From Streptomyces sp. NBC_00273 (GTDB lineage: Bacteria; Actinomycetota; Actinomycetes; Streptomycetales; Streptomycetaceae), in NCBI RefSeq assembly GCF_036178145.1, contig NZ_CP108067.1, positions 1,984,001-2,048,000 of the forward strand: 64,000 bases of DNA, written 5' to 3'. Positions within the stretch are counted from its first letter, which is position 1. Each line of letters opens with the position of its first letter. Shown one piece after another: positions 52,102-61,991 of the stretch. Both the position numbers and the translations under genes were made by a program. The notes beneath the pieces were generated by a model. It saw only the letters and a program-made list of their open reading frames with translations. It was not told the DNA's origin and searched no databases.

Positions 52102-53503
52102 GGCGGTTCCCGCCCGGCCGGCGGGCGAGGACGGCGCCGGGGTTGAACAGGCCCGCCGGGTCGAGGGCGTCCTTCAGGCCCCGGTGGACGCGCAGCGCCA
52201 CCGGTCCCAGTTCGCGTTCCAGCCAGTCCTGCTTGAGCTTGCCGACCCCGTGCTCGCCGGTGATGGTGCCGCCGAGGGACAGGGCGAGGGCGAGGATCGC
52301 GTCGAACGCCGTCCGGGCGCGGGCGTACTGCTCGGTGTCGGCGGCGTCGTAGAGGACCGTCGGGTGCATGTTGCCGTCGCCCGCGTGGCCGACGACCGCG
52401 ACGGTGAGCCCCGCCCCGGTGCCGATCCGCGTGCAGCCCTCGATCAGTTCGGCGATGCGGGTACGGGGCACCGCGACGTCCTCGGTCATGCAGGCGCCCC
52501 GGGCTTCGAGGGCGGCGAGGCTCACCCGGCGGGCGCGCAGCAGCAGGGCGCCCTCCGCCGGGTCCTGCGTGGCGTGCGTGTACACCGCGCCGGCCTGCCG
52601 GAACACGCGCTCCATGTGGTCGAGTTCGGCTTCGCGGGCGGCTTCGGGGGCGTCGGACTGGCACAGCAGGAGGGCTTGGTCCCCTTCGCCGACGAGCTCG
52701 GTGCCCAGGTAGGCGGAGGAGGCGCGCAGCGAGGTCGCGTCCATGATCTCCATGAGGGAGGGCACGAGGCCGGCCCGGACGATCCGGTTGACGCTGGCGC
52801 CGGCCTGGGCCACCGAGTCGAAGGCCGCGATGACGGTGCCGGGCGCGGCCGGCAGCGGGCGCAGGGCGAGGGTGGCCCGCGTGATGACGCCGAGGGTGCC
52901 CTCGCTGCCGACGAGGAGGCGGGTGAGGTCGTAGCCCGCGACGCCCTTGACGGTGCGCCGGCCGGTGCGCAGGAGGGAACCGTCGGCGAGGACCGCTTCC
53001 AGGCCGAGGACGTAGTCGCCGGTGACCCCGTACTTGCCGCAGCACAGGCCGCCGGCATTGGTGGCGAGGTTGCCGCCGAGGGTGCACGTGTCGAGGCTGG
53101 AGGGGTCGGGCGGGTAGTACAGGCCGTGGGCGGCCGCGGCCGTCTTCAGGTCCTGGTTGACGACGCCCGGCTCCACGACGGCGAGCCGGTTGTCCGGGTC
53201 GAGTTCGAGGATCCGGTTCATCCGCGTCGTGGCCAGGACGATGCAGCCGTCGACGGCGTTGGCGGCGCCGGTCAGGCCCGTTCCGGCGCCCCGGGGGACG
53301 ATGGGGACGCCGGCTGCCGCACAGGCCCGTACGCAGGCCTGCACCTGCTCGGCCGAGGCGGGCAGGACCACCGCGAGCGGCCGGCCGTACGGGGCCAGCG
53401 GCATCATGTCGTGGGCGTACCCGGTGGTGGCGTCCGGGTCGGTGACCAGGGCGCCGTCCCCGTCGAGGGCGGCGCGCAGGGCGTCCAGGAGGGCGGCGGT
53501 CAT
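52091..53503 (-). CDS. FAD-linked oxidase (glycolate oxidase GlcD/VAO type)
   Basis: The 470-aa protein has the VAO/PCMH FAD-binding domain: RPLAVVLPASAEQVQACVRA, CAAAGVPIVPRGAGTGLTGA, then PPDPSSLDTCTLGGNLATNA, GGLCCGKYGVTGDYVLGLEA and LVGSEGTLGVITRATLALRP. The C-terminal cap has VAVVGHAGDGNMHPTVLYDA and TITGEHGVGKLKQDWLEREL. These motifs are those of D-lactate/glycolate dehydrogenases. It probably oxidises a hydroxy acid or alcohol made in the pathway. Its ATG overlaps the ferredoxin stop (ATGA), so ferredoxin and oxidase are made together. Confidence 0.9.
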   Translation of the reverse strand: MTAALLDALRAALDGDGALVTDPDATTGYAHDMMPLAPYGRPLAVVLPASAEQVQACVRACAAAGVPIVPRGAGTGLTGAANAVDGCIVLATTRMNRILELDPDNRLAVVEPGVVNQDLKTAAAAHGLYYPPDPSSLDTCTLGGNLATNAGGLCCGKYGVTGDYVLGLEAVLADGSLLRTGRRTVKGVAGYDLTRLLVGSEGTLGVITRATLALRPLPAAPGTVIAAFDSVAQAGASVNRIVRAGLVPSLMEIMDATSLRASSAYLGTELVGEGDQALLLCQSDAPEAAREAELDHMERVFRQAGAVYTHATQDPAEGALLLRARRVSLAALEARGACMTEDVAVPRTRIAELIEGCTRIGTGAGLTVAVVGHAGDGNMHPTVLYDAADTEQYARARTAFDAILALALSLGGTITGEHGVGKLKQDWLERELGPVALRVHRGLKDALDPAGLFNPGAVLARRPGGNRRAT

Positions 53504-53712
53504 GCGGGCCGCCCGTCGGCCCCGGTGACGAGGATGGCCTGGGCGGGGCACAGGTCGGCGGCTTCCAGGACGGCGTCGGCGAGGTCGTCGGCCGGCTCCG
53601 GGTCCAGCAGCAGGACGACGCCGTCGGCTTCGTCCTGGTCGAAGACCGTGCCGGCGGACAGGACGCAGTGGCCGGCGCCGACACAGCGCTCGGGATCGAG
53701 GGTGACCTTCAC
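53500..53712 (-). CDS. Small 3Fe-4S ferredoxin
   Basis: The 70-aa protein starts MKVTLDPERCVGAGHCVLSA and has the Cys pattern CxxxxxC, with a final CP near residue 54 (AADLCPAQAILVTGADG). This is typical of the 3Fe-4S ferredoxins that pass electrons to bacterial cytochromes P450. It lies 94 bp downstream of the P450 gene and overlaps the FAD-oxidase gene by 4 bp. A ferredoxin reductase is not seen in the operon and would be supplied by the cell. Confidence 0.92.
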   Translation of the reverse strand: MKVTLDPERCVGAGHCVLSAGTVFDQDEADGVVLLLDPEPADDLADAVLEAADLCPAQAILVTGADGRPA

Positions 53713-53806
53713 GGGGTCGGCTCCTTCGGGGCGGGGGACGGACGGTGGCCGGGCAGTACGGGGCGGCCGGGCAGTACGGGGAAGCGACCCGTGCGCGGTG
53801 GTGGGG

Positions 53807-55036
53807 TCACCAGGTCACGGGCAGGGCGTGCACCCCGTACACGGCCATGTCGGACTTGAAGCGGATCTCCTCGACGGGCACGGCGGTGCGCAGGGTCGGG
53901 ATCCGGCGGGCCACGGCGGCGTAGACCTCCTGGAGCTCCACCCGGGCGAGCGCCTGGCCCATGCACTGGTGGGGCCCGTAACCGAAGGCGAGGTGGCCGT
54001 GGGCGCGGGCCGCGGGGTCGAACTCCTCGCCCGCGGCGAAGCGTTCGGGGTCCCGGTTGGCGACGTTGATGGCGGCGACGACGCCCTCCCCCGCCCGGAC
54101 GAGCCGGTCGCCGACCTTCACGTCCTCGACGGCGATCCGGCGGATGCCGCGCTGGACCACGGTGAGGTGGCGCAGCATCTCCTCGACGGTGCCGGCGAGC
54201 AGTTCGGGGTCGTGCTCCGCGCCGAGGGCGGCGAAGTGGCCGGGATGGCGCAGCAGGGTCAGCACCCCGAGGGAGATCATGTTGGCGGTGGTGTCGTGGC
54301 CGGCGGTGAGCAGCAGGAGGGCCATCGCGGCGAGTTGGCGCCGGGTCATGGTCCCGTCGGGCCGGTGCCGGGCGGCCATGCGGCCGATGAAGCCGTCCCG
54401 CGGTTCCCGTTCGCCCGCGGCAACGAGCTCCTCCAGGTAGTCCTGGAGGTCTTGCCGGGCGGCGGCGGCGCTCTCGGTGGTGCCGGCGACGACGTTCATG
54501 GTGTGGGTGAGGCCGCGGAAGAGCTCGTGGTCCTCGAAGGGCACGCCGAGGAACTCGCAGATGACGGTGAGCGCGACGGGCAGGGCCAGGTCGGCCACGA
54601 GGTCCGCTTCCGTGCCGCGGAGCATGCGGTCCAGGCAGCCGTCGACGACGGCGCGCACGGCCGGGCGCCACCCTTCGGCCCGCTTCACGGTGAACTCGCC
54701 GAGCACCAGGCGCCGTACGGCGTCGTGCTCGGGGTTGTCCATGACGAGCAGGGTCGGTTCGACGGCGGTCTCGGCGAGGGCGACGGCGCTGGACAGCGGG
54801 TAGCCGGGGCGGCTCTTGTCCGCGCTGAACCGGGGGTCGGCCAGGACGGTGCGGGCGTCGTCGAAGCGGGTGAACAGCCAGGGCCGGACGCCGTTCCACA
54901 GCGTTACGCGGGGCACGGTGCCCGCGTCGCGGATGTCGGTGGCCTCCCGCGGCGGGGCGAACGGGCACTGCCGGTGCATGGGGTAGTGCGGCTCGGCCGT
55001 CGGGGCGGTCGTCGGGTCGGTCGTCGGGTCGGTCAT
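53807..55036 (-). CDS. Cytochrome P450
   Basis: The 409-aa protein has all P450 landmarks: the I-helix oxygen-binding motif LLLLTAGHDTTANMISLGVL, the K-helix ExxR in GTVEEMLRHLTVVQRGIRRI, and the heme loop HLAFGYGPHQCMGQALARVE with the axial Cys. It begins MTDPTTDPTTAPTAEPHYPM. Its ATG overlaps the NRPS stop by 4 bp. It is a CYP105/107-like bacterial enzyme that would take electrons from the adjacent ferredoxin. It probably hydroxylates or couples the NRPS-bound or released product. Confidence 0.93.
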   Translation of the reverse strand: MTDPTTDPTTAPTAEPHYPMHRQCPFAPPREATDIRDAGTVPRVTLWNGVRPWLFTRFDDARTVLADPRFSADKSRPGYPLSSAVALAETAVEPTLLVMDNPEHDAVRRLVLGEFTVKRAEGWRPAVRAVVDGCLDRMLRGTEADLVADLALPVALTVICEFLGVPFEDHELFRGLTHTMNVVAGTTESAAAARQDLQDYLEELVAAGEREPRDGFIGRMAARHRPDGTMTRRQLAAMALLLLTAGHDTTANMISLGVLTLLRHPGHFAALGAEHDPELLAGTVEEMLRHLTVVQRGIRRIAVEDVKVGDRLVRAGEGVVAAINVANRDPERFAAGEEFDPAARAHGHLAFGYGPHQCMGQALARVELQEVYAAVARRIPTLRTAVPVEEIRFKSDMAVYGVHALPVTW

Positions 55037-58000
55037 GCGCGGGTGCTCCGGTCGAGGTTCTGCCACCAGCGGCCGACGAGGGCGTCGTCCAGGGCGGGCG
55101 GGGCGATGCCGTGGGCCCGCAGGGCGGCGAGGGTGGCGTCGTTGCGGTGGTCGGGGAGGCGCGCGTCCAGGTGGTCGCGCAGGTCCCGGACGTACTCGCG
55201 GTAGGCGAGGGCGGGCAGCGCGGTGCCGTCGGCTTCGGCGTCGGCCAGACGGCCGAGCCAGGTGTCCAGCGGGACCGCGGGGGTGGTCCGGCCCGTGCGG
55301 CGGTCGTGTACGGCGTGCAGTTCGGCCAGTGTCGTCCGCCGGGGGTGGTGCAGGTGGTGGACGGTGCCCGGGGCTCCGTCGGCGAGGGCAAGGGCGACCA
55401 GGGCCCGGGCCATGGTGTCCACGGGCAGTGCGTCGGTGGCCAGCCGCGGGTCGTCGGGGTGGCAGCCGAGGGCGGCGGAGGTGACGAGGAGCCGGCTGAG
55501 GAAGTCGTCCTCGTTGACGGCTCCCGTCGTGCTGCCGCCGGCCCGGCCGAGCCGGTAGATCCGGGCGTCGGCGCCGCGTTCGAGGGCCTGGGCGACGAGG
55601 TGCTCCGCGGCCCACTTGGCGGCCGCGTAGCCGCGGCCCCGGGGGTGGCGTTCCGCGCCGGCCGGGGTGACCTCGGTGATCGTACGCGGGCGGGCGCCGC
55701 CGGGTCCCTCGCGGAACACGCCGAGGGTGGAGACGTGGTGGAAGCGGGCCGGGCGGCCCTCGGCGCAGATCCGCAGGAGCTCGGCGGTGCCGCCCACGTT
55801 GGCCGCCGCCAGGTGGTGGAAGCCGGACACGTGGTGGACCTCGGCGCCGAGGTGGAGGACGGTCCTCGCGCGCAGGACGTGCTCCTGGTGGGTGCCGTCG
55901 AGGCCCAGGCCGGGCCGGGTCAGGTCGCCGGGGACGGGCACGATCCGCGGGTCCGAGGCGTCGGGTCGCAGCCCGTGGCGCCGCAGGGCGGCGGACAGCC
56001 GACGGCGGGCGGCGTCCGGGTCCTCGGCCCGGACCAGGCACAGGACCGGGCCCGTGGTGCGGTCCAGCAGCTCGGCGAGGACGTGGGAGCCCACGTATCC
56101 GGTGGCTCCGGTGAGCAGGACGGCGTCGTGCGGGTCGAAGGGGCCGGGGCGGTCGGGGAAGACGATGGCGGGGTCGAGCCGCGCGTCGTCGGGCCCGACG
56201 GGCCGGGCCCCGGCCGGGACGGCCCCCTCCAGCAGGCGGGCCACCTCCCGTACGGTCGGCGCGGCGAGGAAGTCGGCGACGGCGATCCGGACGCCGTGCT
56301 CCCGCTCGATGCGGCCCAAGAGCCGGATGACGCGCAGGGAGTGGCCGCCCCGTGTGAAGAAGTCCTCGTCCGGGGAGCCCACCGGCGCGCCCAGCACGTC
56401 CTCCCACAGGGCGAGCAGCCGCCGCTCGGTCCCGTTCGGCGAGCCGTCGGCGGCTCCGTCGCCCGGGTACGGCCGCTGCCGGCGCACAGAAGCCAGGTGG
56501 GCGGCCAGCGCCGACCGGTCGGCCTTGCCGTGGCTGCCGGTCGGGATGGCGGGGACGGGCACGGTCAACCGGGGCACCATGTGGGCCGGGAGCAGCCGGG
56601 CGAGGTGGGCGCGGGCGTCCCGGGGTGCGGCCGTGCCGACGTAGCCGACGGCGAGTTCGGCGTCGGCCCCGGCGTCGAGGAGGACGGCGACGGCCTCCCG
56701 GACACCGGGGTGTTCCGCGAGCGCGGCCTCGATCTCCCCGAGCTCGACGCGGAAGCCGCGCAGCTTGATCTGGTGGTCGAGCCGGCCCAGGTAGTCGATC
56801 GATCCGTCGGACAGCCGGCGCACCCGGTCCCCGGTGCGGTAGCAGCGACCGGCGGCGGGGAGTGCGGGATGGGTGGTGAACGACCCGCCCGTCCGCTCGG
56901 GGTCGCCCAGGTAGCCGTCGCCGAGTCCGGCGCCGGAGAGCCACAGTTCGCCGGGGACGCCGGTGGCCGCGAGCCGTCCGTGGCGGTCCACGACGTGGGC
57001 CGCGGTGCCGGACAGGGCGGTGCCCACGGGCACGCGGACCCGGGCGTCCGCGGGGTCGGCCCGGTGGGTGGTGGCCAGGATCGCCGCCTCGGTCGGGCCG
57101 TAGCCGTTGACGACGACCCGGTCCGCGGCGAAGTGACGGGTGTCGTGGACGTCCGCGGGCTCGCCGGCGACGAGCAGCACGCGTACGCCGGCCAGGTCGG
57201 GTCGGTCCAGTGCGCGCAGCAGCGAGGGCACTGTCACCATCACGGTGACCCCGGCGGTGCGCAGGGTGCGGGTGAGGGCCGGGCCGTCGGCGCGGGTGGC
57301 GTCGTCCGCGTACACCAGGGTGGCGCCGGAGACGAGCGGCATGAACTGCTCGAAGGCGGCCACGTCGAACCCGGGCGAGGTCAGTTGGAGCCACACGTCG
57401 TCCGCGGTGAAGGGGTGCCGGTCGAGACAGGCGAGGAGGGTGTTGGCGACCGCGCGGTGGGAGACGGCGACGCCGCGGGGGCGCCCGGTGCTTCCGGAGG
57501 TGTAGATGACGTACGCCGGGGCGGCGGGATCTCCGGGGTGTGCGGCGGGCGCAGTCCGCTCGCCGGGGGCGGTGAGGGCCTCGATGTCCAGGACGGGCGG
57601 GCCGGAACCTTCCGTGCCCGGTCCGAACAGCGTGTCGGCGGTGTCCTTGGCGCAGACCAGCGCGCCGGCACCGGCGTCGGCGATGCAGTGGCGCAGTCGC
57701 AGCGCCGGGTACGCCGGGTCGAGCGGCACGTACGCGGCCCCGGCCTTGAGCACCCCGAGGAGGGTCGTGGCGAGGAGCGGGGAGCGCTCGAGGCACACGG
57801 CGACGCGGTCGCCGGGCCGGATCCCGCGGGTGGCGAGGCGGGCGGCCACGGTGTCGGCGAGCCGGTCGAGTTCGGCGTAGGTGAGGCTGGTGTCGGTGCC
57901 GACGACGGCGGCCTTGTGCGGGTGGGCGGCGACCTGGCGGGCGACGAGGGCGGGCAGGGTGGTCCGCGCTGCCCGGGGGCCCGGCTCCGGGGCGCGGCTC

Positions 58001-61000
58001 AGCCGCTCGTGCTCCCCCGGTTCGTACAGGGTGACGCCGCGCAGCGGCGGGTCGCCGTCGGCGAGGCGGTCGAGCACGGCGGCCAGTTGGCCGGCCAGCC
58101 GCTGTGCGGTGGCACGGTCGTAGAGGTCGGTGCTGAACTCGACCTCGATGTCGAGGCCGTCGCCCTCCTCCTGGAAGGTGAAGGACAGCTCGAAGGTGGC
58201 GGTGTCGCGGTCGCCGGCGTCCCAGGGCGCCGTCCGCGCGCCGGGCAGCTCCAGCGGACGCGGGCGGCGCTGGCGGTGGTTGACGACGGCCTGGAAGGGG
58301 ACGGCCGCGCGGCCGGTGGTGACCGGGGCCAGTTCCCGGCCCACGGCCTGGAAGGGTACGTCCTCGTGGTGCAGGGCCTCGGTGCAGGCGGCCCGGACGC
58401 GGGCGAGCAGGACGCTGGCCGTGGTGTCCGCGTCCGCCTCGATGCGGACGGGCAGCAGGTTGACGAAGCAGCCCACGAGGTCCTGTGCCCCGGCCCGGTT
58501 CCGCCCGGCGGCCAGGGTTCCCAGGGTGAGGGTGTCGCGTTCGGTGTGGGCGGCCAGGACCGTGTACACGCCGGCCAGGCCGAGCATGTACGGGCTGACG
58601 CCGTGCCGGCGGGCGGCCTCGATGTGGCGGGCGTGCTGCGCGGCGCCGATCCGCAGCCGCACCCGGTCGCCGGATCCGCTGAGGACGGCGGGGCGGGGAC
58701 GGTCGGTGACCAGGTCGAGTGCGGCGGCGCCGCCGTCGAGCGCGCCCTGCCAGAACCGGGCCGCGGCGGCGAGCCGTTCGGGGCGGGGCGCGAGGGAGCC
58801 GCGCAGGTGCTCGGGGTAGCCCCGGTCCAGGGGCGGCAGGTCCGCGGCCGGGTCCGCGTAGAGGGCGGACAACTCGGACGTGAAGAGGTCCAGGGACCAG
58901 TCGTCGGCGATGGCATGGTGGACGGCGAAGTGGAGCAGCGCGCTCCGGGCGTCCAGGGTGAGTACGAGGGTGCGCAGCAGCCGGGTGCCGTCGGCGTCCG
59001 GCTCCGCCGTGCGGTGCTCGGCGGCCAGGGCGCGGGCCAGGGCCTGGCGTTCGCCGGCCGGAACGCCGGTGAGGTCGATGTGGCGCACCGCCGCGCCCGG
59101 GTCGGCGGTCAGGCTCTGTCGCCAGCCGTCGGCGTCGCGCCGCACGACGGTGCGCAGGGCGGTCTGGCGCCGGCCCAGCAGGGTCAGGGCGGTCCGCAGC
59201 CGGGCCGGGTCGAGGGGGCCGTCGACGAAGTACCCGCGTCCGATGACGTAGCGGCCGGTGCTTCCGGTGGCCTCCTGCTCGAACCAGATCCCCTCCTGGG
59301 CGGGCGACAGCGGCAGCGGGCCGGGGTACGCCCCGGGGGCGGCCGGTGCGGTGGTGGCGGTGGCCGTGGCGGCGGTGGCCACGCGGGCCGCCAGGGCGCG
59401 GATCGTCGGGGTGGTGAAGAGGTCGGCGATCGTCAGGGCCACGCCCTGGTCGCGTTCGAGTCGGGCCAGGATCGCCAGGGCGGACAGGGAGTCACCGCCG
59501 GCGGCGAAGAAGTCGGCGTCCGGGCCGACGGCGCGACCGAGAACGGCCTCCCAGTGTGCGGAGACGGCGTGCAGGACGGTGGCCTCCTCGGTACCGGGGC
59601 CCGCCGGGGCGGAAGTGGCCGGAGCCGGGCTCGCCGCGGGCGCGCGGTCGGCGAGGGCGGCGAGGAGACGGCGGTCGGCCTTGCCGTTGGCCGTGGTCGG
59701 CAGCTCCGCGAGCACGGTGACGACCGCCGGAACCGCCGGTTCGGGCAGGATCCGCGCGATGTGCGCGACGAGGGCGGCGGCCGCGTCGACCGGGGCCGGG
59801 ACGGAAGCGTCGGCGGGGGCCGGGGGGATCGGGTCGGCCGAAGCCGGGGCGGATGGGGCGGCCGAGGTCGAGACGACCTGATCGGCCGGGGCCGGAACGA
59901 CCAGGCCGGCTGCGGCCCGGGCAACCGGATCAGCCAAGGCCGGAACAGGAGCGTCGGCAGAAGCCGGACCGGCCGCGCCGGCCGAAGCCGAGACGACCTG
60001 ATCGGCTGGGGCCGGGGGGACCGCGTCGGCCAAGGCCGAGACGACCTGATCGGCCCGGGCCGGAACGACCAGGCTGACTACGGCCGGTGCGGCCGGGGTC
60101 GGGACCACCGCAGTGGCTGTGGCCAGGGTCACCTGATCGGCCGGGGCTGTGAGGGTGGATGACGTGTTCGGGGTGGGGGTGTCGAGCGGTGTCAGGGTCA
60201 CGTACGCGGCCAGTCGGCGGGCGTCCGCGGCGCCGTACGGGACCACGACCGCCTCCCGGACCGCCGGGTGGGTCCGCAGGGCCCGTTCGGTCTCGGCCGG
60301 TTCTACGCGGTGGCCGCGGATCTTGACCTGGTCGTCGAAGCGCCCCAGGAAGGCGAGTTCGCCGCCGGGGAGCCGGCGGACCCGGTCGCCCGTCAGGTAG
60401 GCGGTGCGGCCGGGCCGGCCGGGCTCGGGAACGAACCTCTCGGCGGTCCGCTCCGGCTCGCCGCGGTAGCCCTGGGCGACGCCCGGGCCGCCGATGCAGA
60501 GTTCGCCCTCCTCGCCGGGCGCGGCCGGGGTGTGGTCGGGGCGCAGGACGTGGGCGGTGGCGCCTGCGAAGGGGCGGCCGATCGGCACGTCCTGCCAGGC
60601 GGCGTCCCAGTCGTCCGGGCCGTCGAAGGCCTGCCAGCAGGCGTAGACCGTGGTCTCCGTGGGCCCGTAGCCGTTGACGATCCGGCAGCCGGGCAGCTCG
60701 CGCAGGGCGGTCCGTACCGCGTCCGCGTCGGCCCGGTCGCCGCCGGAGATGCACAGGCGCAGCCCGCTCAGGTCCGCGGTGATGTGTTCCATGGCCAGCC
60801 GGAACAGGGGGGCGGCCAGCCGCAGGACGGTCACGCCGTGGCGGGCGCACTCCCGGCCGATGTCGTGCACGCCGGGCCGTTCGGACCGCGGGAGCACGAG
60901 CCGGGCGCCGTTGAGCAGGGCGCCCCAGATCTCGAAGACGGAGGGGTCCACGTGGAGCGGGGCGAGCTGCAGCACGGTGTCGTCGGCGGTCAGCCCGGCC

Positions 61001-61569
61001 TCGGGGGCGCGGGCCAGTGCGAGGACGGAGCGGTGCGCGACCTGGACGCCCTTGGGGGCGCCGGTGCTGCCGGAGGTGTGGATGACGTAGGCGGTCTGCC
61101 CGGCCCCGGGGGCGTACGACGGGCTCCGGCCCGCGCCCGGGTCCGGGTCCGGCAGCGGGTCGGGTGCGTCCTCGTCGACGGGCAGGACCGTCACGCCCGC
61201 GGGCAGCAGGGCGCGCAGCCGCGCGGTGTCCTGCCCGGCGGCGAAGACGGTGCGCAGGTGGTTGTCGAGGACGAGCGCGCGGATCCGCTCGTCCGGTGCG
61301 TCGGGGTCCAGCGGCAGGTACGCGCCCCCGGCCAGCACCGTCCCCAGCAGGGCGGCGATGGTGCCGGGCGAGCGCCGGGCGCAGATCCCTACGCTCTCGC
61401 CGGCGGCGGTACGGCCGGTGAGGCGGCGGGCGGCGGCCGCGGCCCGGGCGGCGAGTTCGCCGTAGCCGATCCGTAGGTCGCCGTGGACCAGGGCGGTGCG
61501 GTGGGGGTGGGCCCGGGCCACGGCGGTGAAGGCCGCGCCGAGGGTGGTGGCGGTGGTGGTGGTGTTCAC
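55033..61569 (-). CDS. Two-module NRPS (A-T-C-A-T-R) with reductive release
   Basis: The 2178-aa protein starts at GTG 61569. A1 (about 10-640) has YVIHTSGSTGAPKGV and NGYGPTETT, then a roughly 130-residue Ala/Pro-rich insertion (about 465-597) before ELPTTANGKADR. T1 has FFAAGGDSLSA with Ser694. The C domain (about 750-1180) has HFAVHHAIADDWS with His885 and Asp889. A2 has YVIYTSGSTGRPRGV, LTSPGFDVAAFEQF and IPTGSHGKADRS. T2 has FFTRGGHSLRV. The C-terminal thioester-reductase domain (about 1835-2178) has LTGATGYVGSHVLAELLDRT and GYAAAKWAAEHLV. NADPH-dependent release would give an aldehyde, alcohol or cyclic imine. I could not assign the amino acids reliably. Both junctions are 4-bp overlaps. 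Confidence 0.93.
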   Translation of the reverse strand: MNTTTTATTLGAAFTAVARAHPHRTALVHGDLRIGYGELAARAAAAARRLTGRTAAGESVGICARRSPGTIAALLGTVLAGGAYLPLDPDAPDERIRALVLDNHLRTVFAAGQDTARLRALLPAGVTVLPVDEDAPDPLPDPDPGAGRSPSYAPGAGQTAYVIHTSGSTGAPKGVQVAHRSVLALARAPEAGLTADDTVLQLAPLHVDPSVFEIWGALLNGARLVLPRSERPGVHDIGRECARHGVTVLRLAAPLFRLAMEHITADLSGLRLCISGGDRADADAVRTALRELPGCRIVNGYGPTETTVYACWQAFDGPDDWDAAWQDVPIGRPFAGATAHVLRPDHTPAAPGEEGELCIGGPGVAQGYRGEPERTAERFVPEPGRPGRTAYLTGDRVRRLPGGELAFLGRFDDQVKIRGHRVEPAETERALRTHPAVREAVVVPYGAADARRLAAYVTLTPLDTPTPNTSSTLTAPADQVTLATATAVVPTPAAPAVVSLVVPARADQVVSALADAVPPAPADQVVSASAGAAGPASADAPVPALADPVARAAAGLVVPAPADQVVSTSAAPSAPASADPIPPAPADASVPAPVDAAAALVAHIARILPEPAVPAVVTVLAELPTTANGKADRRLLAALADRAPAASPAPATSAPAGPGTEEATVLHAVSAHWEAVLGRAVGPDADFFAAGGDSLSALAILARLERDQGVALTIADLFTTPTIRALAARVATAATATATTAPAAPGAYPGPLPLSPAQEGIWFEQEATGSTGRYVIGRGYFVDGPLDPARLRTALTLLGRRQTALRTVVRRDADGWRQSLTADPGAAVRHIDLTGVPAGERQALARALAAEHRTAEPDADGTRLLRTLVLTLDARSALLHFAVHHAIADDWSLDLFTSELSALYADPAADLPPLDRGYPEHLRGSLAPRPERLAAAARFWQGALDGGAAALDLVTDRPRPAVLSGSGDRVRLRIGAAQHARHIEAARRHGVSPYMLGLAGVYTVLAAHTERDTLTLGTLAAGRNRAGAQDLVGCFVNLLPVRIEADADTTASVLLARVRAACTEALHHEDVPFQAVGRELAPVTTGRAAVPFQAVVNHRQRRPRPLELPGARTAPWDAGDRDTATFELSFTFQEEGDGLDIEVEFSTDLYDRATAQRLAGQLAAVLDRLADGDPPLRGVTLYEPGEHERLSRAPEPGPRAARTTLPALVARQVAAHPHKAAVVGTDTSLTYAELDRLADTVAARLATRGIRPGDRVAVCLERSPLLATTLLGVLKAGAAYVPLDPAYPALRLRHCIADAGAGALVCAKDTADTLFGPGTEGSGPPVLDIEALTAPGERTAPAAHPGDPAAPAYVIYTSGSTGRPRGVAVSHRAVANTLLACLDRHPFTADDVWLQLTSPGFDVAAFEQFMPLVSGATLVYADDATRADGPALTRTLRTAGVTVMVTVPSLLRALDRPDLAGVRVLLVAGEPADVHDTRHFAADRVVVNGYGPTEAAILATTHRADPADARVRVPVGTALSGTAAHVVDRHGRLAATGVPGELWLSGAGLGDGYLGDPERTGGSFTTHPALPAAGRCYRTGDRVRRLSDGSIDYLGRLDHQIKLRGFRVELGEIEAALAEHPGVREAVAVLLDAGADAELAVGYVGTAAPRDARAHLARLLPAHMVPRLTVPVPAIPTGSHGKADRSALAAHLASVRRQRPYPGDGAADGSPNGTERRLLALWEDVLGAPVGSPDEDFFTRGGHSLRVIRLLGRIEREHGVRIAVADFLAAPTVREVARLLEGAVPAGARPVGPDDARLDPAIVFPDRPGPFDPHDAVLLTGATGYVGSHVLAELLDRTTGPVLCLVRAEDPDAARRRLSAALRRHGLRPDASDPRIVPVPGDLTRPGLGLDGTHQEHVLRARTVLHLGAEVHHVSGFHHLAAANVGGTAELLRICAEGRPARFHHVSTLGVFREGPGGARPRTITEVTPAGAERHPRGRGYAAAKWAAEHLVAQALERGADARIYRLGRAGGSTTGAVNEDDFLSRLLVTSAALGCHPDDPRLATDALPVDTMARALVALALADGAPGTVHHLHHPRRTTLAELHAVHDRRTGRTTPAVPLDTWLGRLADAEADGTALPALAYREYVRDLRDHLDARLPDHRNDATLAALRAHGIAPPALDDALVGRWWQNLDRSTRA
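59778..60175 (-). repeat. Degenerate repeats in the A1 insertion of the NRPS
   Basis: The segment encodes four copies of a (A/P)ADQVV(S/T) unit in Ala/Pro/Val-rich context, at about residues 476, 506, 521 and 561. At DNA level the + strand shows repeated GACCTGATCGGCC-like blocks. It interrupts the C-terminal subdomain of the first adenylation domain between core motifs A9 and A10. Confidence 0.7.
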
Positions 61570-61991
61570 GGGGCCGAGGTCACCTCCTGCGGGTCGCGTT
61601 CCAGGGCCTCGACGACACTGGCGGTGTCGAAGAGGTCGAGGTAGCGGGAGATGAGTCCGTCGCGGACGGTGAAGACGTTCATCCACTGGGCTTCGTAGCG
61701 TGCGCCGTTGGCCAGGACGTGGGTGCGGCTCACGCCCAGGACCACGACCCGGTCCCCGGCGTCGAGGTAGTCGTAGGCCGCGCACTCCTGGACCCGGATC
61801 AGCTCGCGGACGATGGCGAAGAACGCCCGGAAACCCTCGACGCCCCGGTAGACGCCGGCCCACGGCAGCGAGGCGGGGCCGTGGTAGACCCACTCGAAGT
61901 CGGGGGCGAGCAGCGGCTCGATGTCGGCGAGGCGGCCCTCGTCGAACAGCCGGAAGAAGGTGCGGATCACTTCGACGTTCTGCGTGCTCAT
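61566..61991 (-). CDS. SnoaL-like/NTF2-fold protein
   Basis: The 141-aa protein starts MSTQNVEVIRTFFRLFDEGR. It continues LADIEPLLAPDFEWVYHGPA, GVYRGVEGFRAFFAIVRELI and VVVLGVSRTHVLANGARYEA, then QWMNVFTVRDGLISRYLDLF. This is the SnoaL/nuclear-transport-factor-2-like cone fold used by cyclases, isomerases and hydroxylases in secondary metabolism. The exact reaction is unknown. Both junctions are 4-bp overlaps (ATGA with the aminotransferase, GTGA with the NRPS), so it is tightly coupled to the pathway. Confidence 0.85.
   Translation of the reverse strand: MSTQNVEVIRTFFRLFDEGRLADIEPLLAPDFEWVYHGPASLPWAGVYRGVEGFRAFFAIVRELIRVQECAAYDYLDAGDRVVVLGVSRTHVLANGARYEAQWMNVFTVRDGLISRYLDLFDTASVVEALERDPQEVTSAP

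Noticed and set aside
55111..60162. 1683-codon + strand open frame opposite the NRPS
   Set aside because: Antisense shadow. The product is Gly/Val/Arg-rich with no domains, while the minus strand has intact NRPS motifs.
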